A stretch of 64,000 bases of DNA from Spirochaetota bacterium (GCA_023443865.1 JAEZST010000011.1:473241-537240); one strand, 5' to 3'. Positions 28,001-35,189 are shown, numbered from the stretch's first letter. The notes: generated from the sequence alone by a model not told the origin. Translations and numbers: made by a program.

Positions 28001-28149
28001 CTCACCGTCGTCGGCGGATAGCTGATGCTTACCGTCGGCGGCTTGGTGTCCACCGAATTTCCGAGTCCTATTTCGCAGGTAAGGAATAATCCCGACGCGG
28101 CGAGCGTGAAGAGGATAAATCCCGCAAGACTGGATTTGATGGCTTTCAT
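16015..28149 (-). CDS. Giant Ig-like-repeat lipoprotein (4044 residues)
   Basis: The largest gene of the window. The signal peptide ends at LFLTC (Cys25), a relaxed spirochaetal-type lipobox. Residues ~30-3100 are tandem Ig-like/cadherin-like beta-sandwich repeats. More than twenty inter-domain junctions of the form (I/V/Y)D-x-x-x-P-T-(V/L), such as IDTTAPTVAI and IDKTNPTV, are spaced roughly 90-110 residues apart. Two repeats contain an inserted module (plus-strand 20038-20218 and 20974-21150). Later segments include an IPT-like ITLNGFNLTG region, and the C-terminal ~600 residues read like a beta-propeller (recurring IAWYD, MAAYD, YIGYY and LLYSYN strands). No protease, sortase or secretion-ATPase motif is seen. 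It lies 12 bp downstream of the Ig-barrel gene, with AAGGAAGG before its ATG, so both are one operon. A surface adhesin or stalk role is inferred. Confidence 0.85.
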   Translation of the reverse strand: MKAIKSSLAGFILFTLAASGLFLTCEIGLGNSVDTKPPTVSISYPPTTVSYIRGDFVVAGSATDETGLSQVLVTLTAKSGADAGKAFGPWSATIDAAAKTWKVTVPQPSADGRYDVKAEAVDSAGRRTSATTSFNMDNTPPVLVVQRPSTKGNLADVNQFDAFGSDIKFNGTFYDESGPSRLHVYFFDAAGLPVSATPFTYTMPPDASWSFSLTEANDPDGLWHALESALPPSGLGTFWYTVDLQDAAYQYLDPTETGAALTAGKTGNTTTHFYNYLDISNALAVGETYPKLNDLSAFDAGNLAALDGYGYQTLTASLPSLRISSQPSDFALADNGNFSFEPSSQNPTIEIESLPIASGTPRATDNTVSPLPNPLITIYRNKNGDPLDLDALEIALTPFDLDGVTLLTDQRVVWHADDLNVKSIGADLSVNLLIDKSQGQFQLDVTAGDKAPHTVTKRYGFRINQGAPSLISVSPDKSTSSSTVYTKINSSGGKFQVVVKGSDDDTDVTLALTENGAVPADAVITRTESTAGYVTNYTWTITLDVPPTEGDTRTLRFQLADGLYTSSVREVTYQVDDTPPTLVSLASPVLKGVGHVAAGKAVVTDSLVNVRGFATGDLTNAILLFTPTSADPSGASTAGWTAAEVDNALTGTDRGFSASVPIGSVAEGTYYLWARFADDTFDATLENYGPVTPVCQVIYDKNLPSLSESLFSSSSRQYRTGAFSLAGFAQDTNALHSLTVAWSLNNGAVTAQSVVPAADGSWSFAVAAPAQGVYRYTVTATDVAGNVTSLTREVQVDAIAPVVTITGSASNINITTQEYTFRGTVVEADSGVATLEISMDGGTTWDAPEGTSVWYFTHDFGSIDEGPTRQILARATDNAGNASAEASANYTIDLANPRATLATSIDAAPITTASNVNVTFSGIADDAAVTPGRAPASATLAYSKDGGAAVTVAPGAGTTQFNLNPATGAWTWTLGTALGDGMYNVTLTVVDLAGKTATASRSVKIDTAAPTLGIAAPQTGQQESSAAFAINGISSDGTGVGFPATAAVEYSFDSTDGSNGTWTAFDPAATPSEWSGYNWSKGINLTVEEGADLEGAKRLYVRSQDRLGNAAAAFVDFYYDRTAPTLGVTGTGSVGTEQVFQTGDFDLDIAASDTNALKSLTLTATRDGVSQGTLYSASWTAADNLQNFSHSYPVAASGHALEGLWVYTIAAVDQANRETETARTVLIDTVAPSVSIAAFAGGYYADTSLSVSGTASDASVHASSGVDKVEYSVNGGADWFALNGTTVWYKTDIGASALAEGTRTVYVRATDVAGNVSASSSGTFMADHANPALAETLVGNTDIRYSNADVSFSGTLTDTNASALPTLALTIDGVPMGAVAVTGGAWSYSFDADSRAEGTYTLTFTATDAAGRHSSVTRTVSLDKTDPTVSLSTNLTDWQRFTDVTVGGSAADTAGTVNTGVASVQYSLDNATWTDLSGTTNWVGTITFPQSAANQLYLRSIDRAGNVSAVSGPHTVRVDATAPLFTETVENNTAETRINLTYSGSISDNLALHGSAPLTLKRKRNGVSLADVPITPSLGAWTYTQTVAGNDGNWELTFIAQDSSGLTTTIAKTVTIDTTAPTVAIASPGSGESSTTQFTSISGTSRDTGGVGFASSANVDAEYSLVSAAGPWTALGSLDAIINWSASNVDLGAIEGPKTLWVRSTDRLGNEGLASVNFYYDVAPPTLTESAIGSTDTQYRNADLIFGGSISDSNTSAAPTLSVSVSVNGTPEGTPEAIIPSGTSWSYTFDTDSRAEGPYTLVFTATDAAGKTSSQTRNVLIDKTNPTVTALTNVHGTWFTAGSQALSGSASDTGGSGLSYVEYRVSADNGISWGAWSNLTGTATFSGTATFADGNDNRLQVRAVDRAGNASAPSIGATPRTDQTVWIDTIDPDFDITSPLLIPVDNGAGSLDITVTATDATSGPVLLEAKAGDSDFAAGTVYSEPIVAGTATVSVTDLSGLAAGNRKIYLRVTDAAGRRSVVMGQSIIIDQTAPTVTFSSHATGNTVNKTFSLSGSASDTNGMDSMTLQVYTFTAGSWQWIAAETGTMAFDTTWTHSGFQTAPITLAAANYDSDAGAAGLQLRVRAHGVDVAGNVTDVERTLTVDQDSDRPTVTLTNVNVDGSTTLKLINTVYGTVSDDDGVAGLSVSENGSSWTAVTLTGGMWSYNASAGDGQKTLYFRVADTGGTTFTTDAADEPYVRYGASTVSAPVTFRVDTVTPEVGSSILVDRQSPFTYAADAFTGTLANNAPFGGSAQRFAVGITATDANGIKSVSVTVPGVAGSPFTASGTFTNAPIVNATDIKRGGVYQIETVAATNFTTFGAATNAAGVSFTATRDGTGSDTGTVRTQLFTTGAIDVSLAADGYVSLTVTVTDNSDLQTTATRTILIDNAAPTVTHQSPVVNSTVNGDIEVKGLADDGLGSGLKSVRYQVGINADLDPASAAWQNVSSSAPYIAWQINFTGANKIDTYANATYGTAGTGADLGLWLVPVVMRVEDNAGNVTVTSTSNYVLKVDPSGDRPKVTVVYPDPMDANRVMGGIIRVFGSSEDDDGVASVWMQIDVNNDGSFDASDVASNGTDWFNSNNGQLASGTISWNRSINTAGEFNPVVGTVAATAIRNGSVYRIVTVNGTDYTALGASDNNVGTEFRATSSGAAAAGTGTVEELLRRISFRVRARDINATPVDGTWVGPYVIDVDQNVPKIGSLRPLAITQGATVQPYQADMWVSGNWTLSGSVDDESGIAAITLAGDITGSLAANPSWFTAGTAGDVGVGNYILNIPLATVAGSTGDIQFTITALDNNSPQLSSTTTVRINYDNENPTVSTLTHSGAAITGATPVVQSNNTYTFASTVNESGSGFERVAFYFERNVTPDTGDRVYNPMETRTGNANRTYLSGLTMVNGLPRLAISSASAGFARPDQYTLRANSIIGNLNVRRGGLVRIGGIDRLISAVDHATGSIQWADPVDVSVTDAYIAYALVVDNLKVESPVWSGDTLVSIANDDGDGLIEAVERSGGLYSWTASIDSRNVPDGPIEIHWVAYDKAGNYASGLVSTSVQNNRPMLAAVTLGTDLDGNGSVSAGERVPAYSALDGLGNEQAVATVASSSFIAKGRTSVDIDVVGGNGILDYVMYLDSDGGTAVTGHDLTNGGTNTYLRDSEVAGINAIDLTAAQLTAVGDTITTVVGAARTLVIRIWDSTEETTRGTDSQYAVLTMPIQIDVTDGVNPRAAISPFFWTGTGMGNNSLYGGSKDNGHVELEADLPVGTFNQASGVYDLDPKVSGRVSVRGTVYDDQRLSSIWMFIGNGNTSGFAFTNAATTSNQFDTDGDGTLETLGRTYTRLATFNTTTGLWEPVAATVESQGWSLTLDQDYLDQGGHLVHWRLDWDSSRVTGVAAADRQIRIIAVDRRPNASSETANSTGSVTTNNVPSYQVDVVPYVNRVTTRLSSLKASNPSVFDRTALGRYPVNAADSITLNGFNLTGADVAGITGESSAGGVVTVPMSAAASGNLVLAVNGVALLNNGNSNSAAYNVLPNGDNNELLTDDITLDVWSFNNRAAVPISGRVENPVMKINPSSGLIGFAFTNGPLYYSMGGTVGGTEYSYIYWQASYDFMTSIAFAYDATGRTYGSAAGGDINSGSADKFSFMTDRWGRSGRSQSGSYDGVNALRMESIGQDNGGVIDFNKYRILSPQYATTRHGTSTNIYLAYFDDLNAEIRFRYGNLNDTQNTKGNFTNFRDTDQTGYPPAYNTTYKSMVAGSNTGNNPGEYVSIGVVPGASQTTDVVVIAWYDATLHRLLYSYNTTPATDRSGVTDGTGWSTPRVIFNDAGEYCQIAVDAAGGIHMAAYDINNADLVYAYLDSYLDVTPETCTVDSYGIVGTNITLDTAMVGGVAIPYIGYYTQSSVRPKFAYLANTASRAPAGVIADKYTGAWEIALLPTASSVPQDRINVGVWKNAGTGALAPSVSGTSTYVKTGSGYTATNYGFCYGNGTSNGVLAYQIKESTNGYIETAQKR

Positions 28150-28161
28150 AGTCGACCTTCC

Positions 28162-31100
28162 TTAAAAAACGCTGAGACGGATACCGCCGGTTACGTGCGG
28201 TATGATGCTGTTGATATTGACCTCCGTCGAGCTGACGTCGGTCGGGATAAACCAGAGTTGGGCCTCGGTGTAGGCGGAAAAGGTCCTGAAGGTTTTGCGC
28301 TTCGGGATCGTTACCCGCGGGAACTCGAGCTGAACGAGCATGGCCGAGAGAATCTGCGGGGTGCCGCTCTGGGTTTCGGTAAAAAGGGAGAAATTGGCGC
28401 CGATCGCCCCCGAGGCCGAAAGCCAGGAGAAATCGGGGCCGAAGAAATAGTCCAGGGGAACGTAGGCCACGTTCGCGAGGAGCTTTATGCCGAGCACGTT
28501 GCCGCCGTACCGCATGGAGCCCTCGGTGAACACCGCGCGCTGGGCGTCGGTAAACTGGCCGAATTGGCCCTGCAGCTTAACGTTGTCGTCGAAGAAGGTA
28601 AGCCCGATCCCCACGTCATACAGCGTCGCGCCCCAGAAATGCCAGTCGAAGTAAAGGCCCTGGATAAACGAGGGGAGCGCGTACGACGACTTGTCTCCCG
28701 GGCGGAGGGCGAGGTTCACCGAGTCAAGGCTGACGTCGTCGGAGCTGAGCCCCGAGAACGTGAGCTCGTTATTGTAGCGGCCGCCCTCGCCGGGCGAGAT
28801 GAGCCGGATGGTCGGCAGGGTCTTGTCTATCTGGACGATGGAGCGGGTTACCGCGGTCTCGCCGTTTCGCATGGTCGCGCGAAGCAGGATAAAGTGGTAT
28901 CCCTCGCTGAGTTCGCCCGTTTCCAGGCGGAATCGCCACTTCTTGCCGGACTCCGTGGGCACGAAGGTCTTTCCGTTGTCGAAGCTGATCTCCACCTTCT
29001 CCACGGCCTTATCCTGCAGGGCCTTCCGGGTATCCTTGGGCGTGTCCTTCGATTTGAGGGCAAAAACCTCGTCTTCGGTAAGGGCGTAGCCCGCGGTGCC
29101 CTCGAGCCAGGGGCGGTCGATGGCGAAGTCGCCCATGGCGAGGTTGTCTATGGTCACCCAGGGGCCGCTCGCCGAATAGACGATCTCGTGGGGGTCCGAA
29201 ACGATGACCGCGTCTCCCGCGGCCAGGGCGCGCACCTTGACCACGTGGGTGCCGTCGGTCACGGTTTCGGGGCTCAGGGTAAACTTGAAATAGCCCGAAG
29301 GGCTCAATTCCGCGGTGCCCGCGTCTACGTCGTCCACGTAGAGGATAAGGGAGCTTACCGGGTCTTCCGATATGACGCGGCCGTACAGGTTAAAGAGGCC
29401 CTGCATGCGCTGTCCGTTCAGGGGATAGAGGAACTCGATCCGGTTCCGGTCGTCGCCCCGGTATACCTCGAAATTCCGGGAAACGCGGGTTACGTTGCCG
29501 GCAAGGTCCAGGCCGCGGACTTCCACGTTATAGAAACCTTCCGCGAGGGCGGTCACGTCGATCCCGCCCGAAATGATGAGGGAATTCTCGAAAGAGATCT
29601 TGTCGTAGCCGGCGGGCATGGCGGGCTGCTTGGCGTCCAGGCCGCTAATCCGCGCGGTTACGCCCGCGAGATTGATATTGTCCAGGGTCTGGCCCGAGAT
29701 GAACAGGGTATTCGCAACGCGGCTTCCGTCCAGGGGGAGCTCCAGCTTGATGGAGGGCGCCGTGTTGTCGATATTGATCAGGCTCGAATACAGCCCGGTG
29801 ATGCCGTAATCGTCGTACGCGCGGACGAACACCACGTGGGTCCCGTCCTGGATTACCCGGGTGTCGAAACGGTACGACCACTCGTCGGTTCCCTCGGCCA
29901 CGTTGAAGGAGTTCCCGTTATCGAGGGAAACCTCCACCCGCTCTATCCCGTTTTTGTCCGAGGCGGTCCCGCTGACGGTGAGCGAGCCCTTATTCGTGGT
30001 CTCGAAGGAGGGGGCGAGAACCGAGGCCTTCGGCTCTTCCAGCGACACGCGCACGGTCCGCGTAACCTGGTCGCCCCGTACCCCGTGAATGTCCTCGGCG
30101 TAGAGGGCGATCGTGTGCTCGTTATCGGTGAGGGTCGAAAGGGCGATCGGTATGGAATAGCTATGCTCGATATCGATGGGGATAAACTCGCCGTCGTCGA
30201 CCTTGTACCAGACGCGGGCCGGCGCGTCGTCGTCGTACACCACGCCGGATACCACGAAGTCCTTGCGGATCACCTCGTTCTCCGCGGGCAGGTGGATCTC
30301 CACCACGGGCAGGTCGGTTTGGGGCTCGATGGAAAAGAGCCAGGAGTTGACGCTTGAAGCGTTGCCCGCCGCGTCGGTGAAGCGGAATTCCATATTGGGC
30401 GCGATGGGTTTCTCGGCGGTGCCGACCAGCGCGTTTATCGCGGAGGAAAGCTCCAGGGGTTGCCACTCGGTCGCGTCCTTCGCCGTCCGGTCGCCGGGGG
30501 CGCGGTACTCCGCCTTCGCGACGGGGTTGGCGTCCACCGGGTCAAACGCGATTCGCGTCTCGCCGTTCACCTTGTCGCCGGGTTCGGGGAATACCACGGA
30601 TATTTCGGGGGGCGTCGTGTCCTTGTTGAACGCCCTGCGGTCCAGGGTTTCCCGCCCGTTCACGTCGGTGGCGCGGACCAGAAAATCCAAAGGCCCGTCG
30701 GCTCGCGCGGAAATATCGAGGTTCGCCGGGGTTTTCCCGTCGCCTTTGTCGAGAAGGTTCCAGGTAAGGCCGCCGTCGGCGGACCATTCCACCGCCGCGA
30801 TTCCCGCGCCGTCGGAAGCGTCTACGGCGACGGGCAGCCTGTCCTGAAGCCAGACGGGCCGGGTCGAGGTATCAACCGACAGGAACGGGGCTTGCGAATC
30901 CACCACGAAGGTCTCGGCCTCGCTTTGCCAGGTTTCGCCCGCGTCGTCGGTAAAGGTTATTTTTACGTCTTTATAGGTTCCGTCTTTCAGGCCCCGCACC
31001 GTGGCGACGTTGCCCGACAGGGTCAATTCCAGGCCCAGCGGCTCGTTTATCAAGGCGGGCTCCGGGGCCTTGGCGGCGGCGGCTTTCCCCGCGGCCGACT

Positions 31101-33423
31101 TCCCGGCGGGAACCGGCTCGGGAGCGGGCGCGGGGATAAGGCGGCCGACCAGCGCGGCCGATACGGCCCTCCGGTCGCTTTTTCCGTTATAGAGGCCGGA
31201 AACGCTCGCCCCGTCGTAAAGAAGTATCTTCCCCGCGCCGTCGCGCGTCGGGGAATCCCAGGCGAAAGCCTCGTCGTCGGCGATACCGGCGGCATTGCCC
31301 GGCCGTACAACGCAGAACGCGCCCGATACCGACAGGCTCGTCAGGTCCTTGAACGTAACGGTTACGGCAAGGGTAGTCCATTCGGCGGGCAAAAGGGCCT
31401 TGAGGGGAATGCGCGCGACGTAACGGCCTTCGGGAGTCTTCGTCGCGCTCGCCTTCGAAACGGTCCCGCCGTTGAGGCTCCAGTCCACCGAAGAGACCGG
31501 TATGGGCGAATCGATGCCCACGAGCACGGCCCCGTCGATCTGCTCGGCCTTGGGGAAGCCGGGCCCCGAAAGGGTCACGAGGGCGCCGTTGGCGAAGGGT
31601 ACGTCGGCGGGAAGGAGCCGCTCGAGGGTTACCGTCGCCGTGCCGACGCTCGCGGGGGTTTTCCCGCTGGCGGGGATGGTTACCTCGCCCGAGGCGGTCA
31701 GCGAGTCGTCGGACCACGCGGGCGGCGCGTCCCGGGGAACGGACAGGTTGGTTACGTAGAATTCGAGGCCCGAAACGACGGTTCGCGCGAAGGCGTCTAC
31801 CGCGGTCACCTCGAGCCTGGCCAAGCCGTAGGGGAAGTTCGGCGTAACGGGCACGGTAATGGTCTGCGCGGTAACGCCGCCCTTGATCTTCACGCTTTGC
31901 TCGCCCATGCCCGAGACCCGCCAGGAAAGGGCCGTGAGCCCCGCGGGAGCCTCGACCGTGGCGGTGAGCGCCGCGCCCGATTCCGCGGAAATTTCCCGCG
32001 CCGAATCGCCCGCCGGCCCGAAGGAGACCGTGGGGGCCGCGCCGCTTATAAGGAAGGTTCTGGTGACCGGCTTTCCCGCGATTCCCCCGATATCCACCGG
32101 GGTGCAGGTGACCGCGTGCCGTCCCGGGGAAAGCCCTCCCAAGGTAAGTCCGTACGCCCCGGCGCTTTCAATTTCGCGGGTTTCGCCCTTGTCCACCGAA
32201 ACGCGGACCGCCGCCACACCGTCGTCGTCGGCAACGGAGCCGGCGAGCCATACGGTGCCGGGCGCGGCTGCGGGACCGGAGTCCGCGACCTCGTCAGCGG
32301 CGGGCGAGAGGATCGACAAGACCGGTAAGTCGGCCTGGCGGTCGATGGGTATTTTACGGGAAACGGTGGTTACGTTGCCCGCGATATCCGTCGCGGAAAC
32401 GAACACCTCGACGTTTTTGGCGTTCACGCCGGTTACGTCGAATTCCTTGATCCAGTAGGGATTGCCCTTCACGAGCTCCAAATCGCCCGTTTCCTTCCCG
32501 ATTCTCCAGGACAGGGCGGAAAGCCCAATGGTATCCGTGGCGGTGCCGCTCACGGAGAAAGTCCCGTTGACGGCCGTTTCGGGCAAGGGGGTAATGAAGT
32601 CCACCGCGGGCTTCGTATTGTCCACGAAATAAAGGTAGGTGTAATAGCCGATAGAGCCCTGATCGTCTTCCGCGCGGAACCAGCACACCGAGGGGCCGTC
32701 GTTGAATTTCAGGGTGTTTATGGGCAGGGAAAACCGCCATATCCGGTCTTTTTTGTCGAATTTAAGCGAGAGCGGCAGGAAGGTTTTGCCGCCGTCGAGG
32801 GAGTACGCGAGGTTTTTAATGCCGTTGCCGTCGAATACGGATCCGGCAAGGGTTACCTTTCCCGATACCAAAGTACCCATGCCCAGGTTATTGACCGCCG
32901 TTTCGGGCTGTTTCCGGTCAAGGTTCCATACGGCGGTGAAGGGTTTGCCCGCGGTACCGTTTACGTCAACGCCGTAAACGGAAATGATATGGGGGCCTTC
33001 GACCAAATCGTTGGTGTCGAGATAATAAGACCAAAAGTCGGTGCCTTCGGCCCGAACGGGCTCTCCGCCGTCGAAAATCAGTTCTACGTGATCCACGGCG
33101 TCATCGTCGAGACAGGTGCCCACGATATTGAGATTGCCCGGCACCCGCATACCGTTCAGGGGATTGGTAATGCGCGCCACGGGAAGGTCTGAATCCGGAT
33201 CTATATACAGGTTATACGGCCCTGCCAAGGCTTGATTGCCCGCCAGGTCGGTGGCCGTTACGAGAATGTTGTACTTTCCGGGTTTAGCCCCGGAAATGTC
33301 GATCGTCTCGAGCCAGCTGTCCAGAGACGCCGCCGAGGTTTCAACCGATTCGCCTCGGCCCATGGCATGCAGGGAACCGACGGCGATCGCAAAAAAACAA
33401 ACAAACCAATATGGTCTCAACAT
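28162..33423 (-). CDS. Ig-repeat protein with C-terminal outer-membrane barrel
   Basis: A 1753-residue exported protein. It starts with signal peptide MLRPYWFVCFFAIAVGSLHA. About 1550 residues of Ig-like repeats follow, with recurring VDNTKPAVDF, ATDIAGNV and VSGTASDKNGIERVEVSLD motifs, then an Ala/Pro/Lys-rich linker near the middle (PAPEPVPAGKSAAGKAAAAK) and further repeats. The last ~170 residues are alternating aromatic beta-strands ending in Phe (GGIRLSVF), the pattern of an outer-membrane barrel with a terminal beta-signal. The frame is open to 33510, but a consensus promoter (33472-33500) lies inside that extension, so ATG 33423 is chosen. It probably anchors or displays Ig repeats at the surface together with the giant lipoprotein. 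Confidence 0.78.
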   Translation of the reverse strand: MLRPYWFVCFFAIAVGSLHAMGRGESVETSAASLDSWLETIDISGAKPGKYNILVTATDLAGNQALAGPYNLYIDPDSDLPVARITNPLNGMRVPGNLNIVGTCLDDDAVDHVELIFDGGEPVRAEGTDFWSYYLDTNDLVEGPHIISVYGVDVNGTAGKPFTAVWNLDRKQPETAVNNLGMGTLVSGKVTLAGSVFDGNGIKNLAYSLDGGKTFLPLSLKFDKKDRIWRFSLPINTLKFNDGPSVCWFRAEDDQGSIGYYTYLYFVDNTKPAVDFITPLPETAVNGTFSVSGTATDTIGLSALSWRIGKETGDLELVKGNPYWIKEFDVTGVNAKNVEVFVSATDIAGNVTTVSRKIPIDRQADLPVLSILSPAADEVADSGPAAAPGTVWLAGSVADDDGVAAVRVSVDKGETREIESAGAYGLTLGGLSPGRHAVTCTPVDIGGIAGKPVTRTFLISGAAPTVSFGPAGDSAREISAESGAALTATVEAPAGLTALSWRVSGMGEQSVKIKGGVTAQTITVPVTPNFPYGLARLEVTAVDAFARTVVSGLEFYVTNLSVPRDAPPAWSDDSLTASGEVTIPASGKTPASVGTATVTLERLLPADVPFANGALVTLSGPGFPKAEQIDGAVLVGIDSPIPVSSVDWSLNGGTVSKASATKTPEGRYVARIPLKALLPAEWTTLAVTVTFKDLTSLSVSGAFCVVRPGNAAGIADDEAFAWDSPTRDGAGKILLYDGASVSGLYNGKSDRRAVSAALVGRLIPAPAPEPVPAGKSAAGKAAAAKAPEPALINEPLGLELTLSGNVATVRGLKDGTYKDVKITFTDDAGETWQSEAETFVVDSQAPFLSVDTSTRPVWLQDRLPVAVDASDGAGIAAVEWSADGGLTWNLLDKGDGKTPANLDISARADGPLDFLVRATDVNGRETLDRRAFNKDTTPPEISVVFPEPGDKVNGETRIAFDPVDANPVAKAEYRAPGDRTAKDATEWQPLELSSAINALVGTAEKPIAPNMEFRFTDAAGNASSVNSWLFSIEPQTDLPVVEIHLPAENEVIRKDFVVSGVVYDDDAPARVWYKVDDGEFIPIDIEHSYSIPIALSTLTDNEHTIALYAEDIHGVRGDQVTRTVRVSLEEPKASVLAPSFETTNKGSLTVSGTASDKNGIERVEVSLDNGNSFNVAEGTDEWSYRFDTRVIQDGTHVVFVRAYDDYGITGLYSSLINIDNTAPSIKLELPLDGSRVANTLFISGQTLDNINLAGVTARISGLDAKQPAMPAGYDKISFENSLIISGGIDVTALAEGFYNVEVRGLDLAGNVTRVSRNFEVYRGDDRNRIEFLYPLNGQRMQGLFNLYGRVISEDPVSSLILYVDDVDAGTAELSPSGYFKFTLSPETVTDGTHVVKVRALAAGDAVIVSDPHEIVYSASGPWVTIDNLAMGDFAIDRPWLEGTAGYALTEDEVFALKSKDTPKDTRKALQDKAVEKVEISFDNGKTFVPTESGKKWRFRLETGELSEGYHFILLRATMRNGETAVTRSIVQIDKTLPTIRLISPGEGGRYNNELTFSGLSSDDVSLDSVNLALRPGDKSSYALPSFIQGLYFDWHFWGATLYDVGIGLTFFDDNVKLQGQFGQFTDAQRAVFTEGSMRYGGNVLGIKLLANVAYVPLDYFFGPDFSWLSASGAIGANFSLFTETQSGTPQILSAMLVQLEFPRVTIPKRKTFRTFSAYTEAQLWFIPTDVSSTEVNINSIIPHVTGGIRLSVF

Positions 33424-33471
33424 AAAACGCAAAAGTGAGGCCAACTTTTCTCTATTATCTCTATAAAGTAG

Positions 33472-33500
33472 AGTATACTGCGCTTTGCGCTTTTTGTCAG
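33472..33500 (-). promoter_or_regulatory. Promoter of the Ig-repeat operon
   Basis: On the minus strand CTGACA (33500-33495), 17-bp spacer, TATACT (33477-33472); each hexamer matches five of six consensus bases. The predicted start lies about 42 bases before ATG 33423. It falls inside the 33423-33510 open frame and argues against the longer start. Confidence 0.65.
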
Positions 33501-33636
33501 ATTTTTTCACCTTTCGATTATCGGTAATTTGTTTTTTTTATTAAACGTGATAAGAAGCATACAATTTTTAACGAATTCCACCGGCCGCAAGATGCCCCGC
33601 TTGCCCGAAATCGAAGAAAAAGTGCAAAATTACGGC

Positions 33637-34452
33637 ATGAAATCCATCATTATCGTGACCGGAGCGAGTTCGGGCATGGGCCGCGAGTTCGCGCTACAGC
33701 TTGCCAAGACGCGAAAAACGCAAGAATTGTGGCTGATCGCCCGTCGAACGGACAAACTGGAAGATCTTTCCCGAGAAATTGCGCGCATTCCCGGCGCGCC
33801 CGACAGTAGAATTCTCCCCATGGACCTCTCCGCGGACTCGGGCCTGGCCGCGTTTAACGCCGCCCTCGCCGCCGAAGCCGCCGCGGCCGGTCCCGCCGGG
33901 GGCCTTTTCGTCGATACACTGGTAAACAACGCGGGATTCGGCACCTACGGAACCTTTGCCGATACGGATTTGGGCCGTCAGCTTGAGATGGTCAAAGTCA
34001 ACGTGTATGCCCTGACCGCCCTCTGCCACGACGCCCTTCCCTACCTCGGAAAGGGGTCCCGGGTAATAAACGTCGCGAGCCTCGCGGCCTTCGCCCCCCT
34101 GGGCAATTTCGCGGTGTACGGCGCAACGAAGGCCTACGCGCTCAGCTTTAGCCTCGCCTTCGCGGCGGAGGTGGCGGATCGGGGAATCCTCGTTTCGGCC
34201 GTTTGTCCCGGCCCGGTAGATACCGAATTCGCCAATGTCGCCTCGAACGGGGCGCGAACGCGGGTGGTGGACGGGAAAGACCCGGTCGCGGTGGTGGCGC
34301 ATAGCCTGCGCGCGGCGGAACGGGGAAAGCCCGTCGCCGTCATGGCCCCAAAGTGGAAGTTTAAGGCCTTCATGAGCCGCTTTATCGGGCGCTATTTCTT
34401 CGCGCGGCACACGTACCTGCACGAAAAGCGCCCGTCGGCGCCGGTTCGGTAA
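33637..34452 (+). CDS. Short-chain dehydrogenase/reductase
   Basis: A 271-residue classical SDR. NAD(P)-binding TGASSGMG is at 8-15, NNAG at 97-100, catalytic YGATK at 161-165 (Tyr161, Lys165), and PGPVDTEF follows the active site. Length and the C-terminal basic segment (KWKFKAFMSRFIGRYF) resemble the DltE/YqjQ-like group that acts on unknown carbonyl substrates. The ATG at 33637 is chosen because the conserved nucleotide-binding strand begins there; the upstream open frame lacks SDR features. It is convergent with livF and ends 26 bp from it. A GCGC-GAAA-GCGC hairpin (34467-34478) lies between the two genes. Confidence 0.88.
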   Translation: MKSIIIVTGASSGMGREFALQLAKTRKTQELWLIARRTDKLEDLSREIARIPGAPDSRILPMDLSADSGLAAFNAALAAEAAAAGPAGGLFVDTLVNNAGFGTYGTFADTDLGRQLEMVKVNVYALTALCHDALPYLGKGSRVINVASLAAFAPLGNFAVYGATKAYALSFSLAFAAEVADRGILVSAVCPGPVDTEFANVASNGARTRVVDGKDPVAVVAHSLRAAERGKPVAVMAPKWKFKAFMSRFIGRYFFARHTYLHEKRPSAPVR

Positions 34453-34478
34453 CGCGAAAGGGGCGAGCGCGAAAGCGC

Positions 34479-35189
34479 CTACTTTTCCCCGAGATAGGCC
34501 TTTCGCACCCGATCGTCGGCCAAAAGCTCCCGGCCGGGGCCGGAAAAGCCGATGGCGCCGGTTTCCATCACGTAGCCCACGTCGGCCACTTCCAGGGCGG
34601 CCTTGGCGTTTTGTTCCACCAACAGCACCGTAACCCCGCTCTGGTTGATCTGGCGGATAATGTCGAAGATCATCCCGACGATGAGGGGCGCGAGGCCGAG
34701 GGAGGGCTCGTCCATCATGAGGACCTTGGGACTGGCCATGAGGGCCCGGCCCACGGCGAGCATTTGCTGTTCGCCGCCGGAGAGGGTCCCCGCCTTTTGG
34801 CGTCGCCGTTCCTCCAGGCGAGTGAAAAGGGAGAAAACCCGTTCCCGGTCCGCCTCTATCTCGCTTTTTTTGGTTCGCGAATAGGCGCCGAGGCTCAGGT
34901 TCTCGTCGACCGTCAGGTTGGGAAACACCCGGCGGCCCTCGGGAACGAGCACCACGCCCGATTCCACGATATTTTTCGTCTTGTTCCCCGTAATGGGCGC
35001 CCCGTTCCAGCTGATGGAGCCCGACGAGGGTTTTACCAAGCCCATGATCGTGTTGAGGGTCGTGCTCTTCCCCGCCCCGTTCGCGCCGATGAGGGTCACG
35101 ATCTTGCCGGCGGGAACCTCGAGGCTTATGCCCCGGAGGGCGTGAATGCCGCCGTAGTGCACGGACAGATTGTCGATTTTCAGCATCAT
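34479..35189 (-). CDS. livF: Branched-chain amino-acid ABC transporter ATPase LivF
   Basis: A 236-residue ABC ATPase. Walker A GANGAGKST, signature LSGGEQQMLAVGRALM, Walker B VLMMDEPSLGLAP, and the switch histidine region (in LivF often modified) LLVEQNAKAALE are seen. This is the standard LivF sequence pattern, and it energises uptake together with LivG. Its ATG overlaps the livG TGA by four bases (ATGA, start 35189). It is the last gene of livHMGF. Confidence 0.93.
   Translation of the reverse strand: MMLKIDNLSVHYGGIHALRGISLEVPAGKIVTLIGANGAGKSTTLNTIMGLVKPSSGSISWNGAPITGNKTKNIVESGVVLVPEGRRVFPNLTVDENLSLGAYSRTKKSEIEADRERVFSLFTRLEERRRQKAGTLSGGEQQMLAVGRALMASPKVLMMDEPSLGLAPLIVGMIFDIIRQINQSGVTVLLVEQNAKAALEVADVGYVMETGAIGFSGPGRELLADDRVRKAYLGEK

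Noticed and set aside
16015..28149. CRISPR array or tandem DNA repeats within the giant gene
   Set aside because: Repeats are protein-level (Ig domains) with diverged DNA; no short identical direct repeats with spacers.
26365..30357. Long plus-strand frames of 574 and 720 residues opposite the Ig-repeat genes
   Set aside because: They are complementary to repeat-rich genes with biased codons; no start signals or domains.
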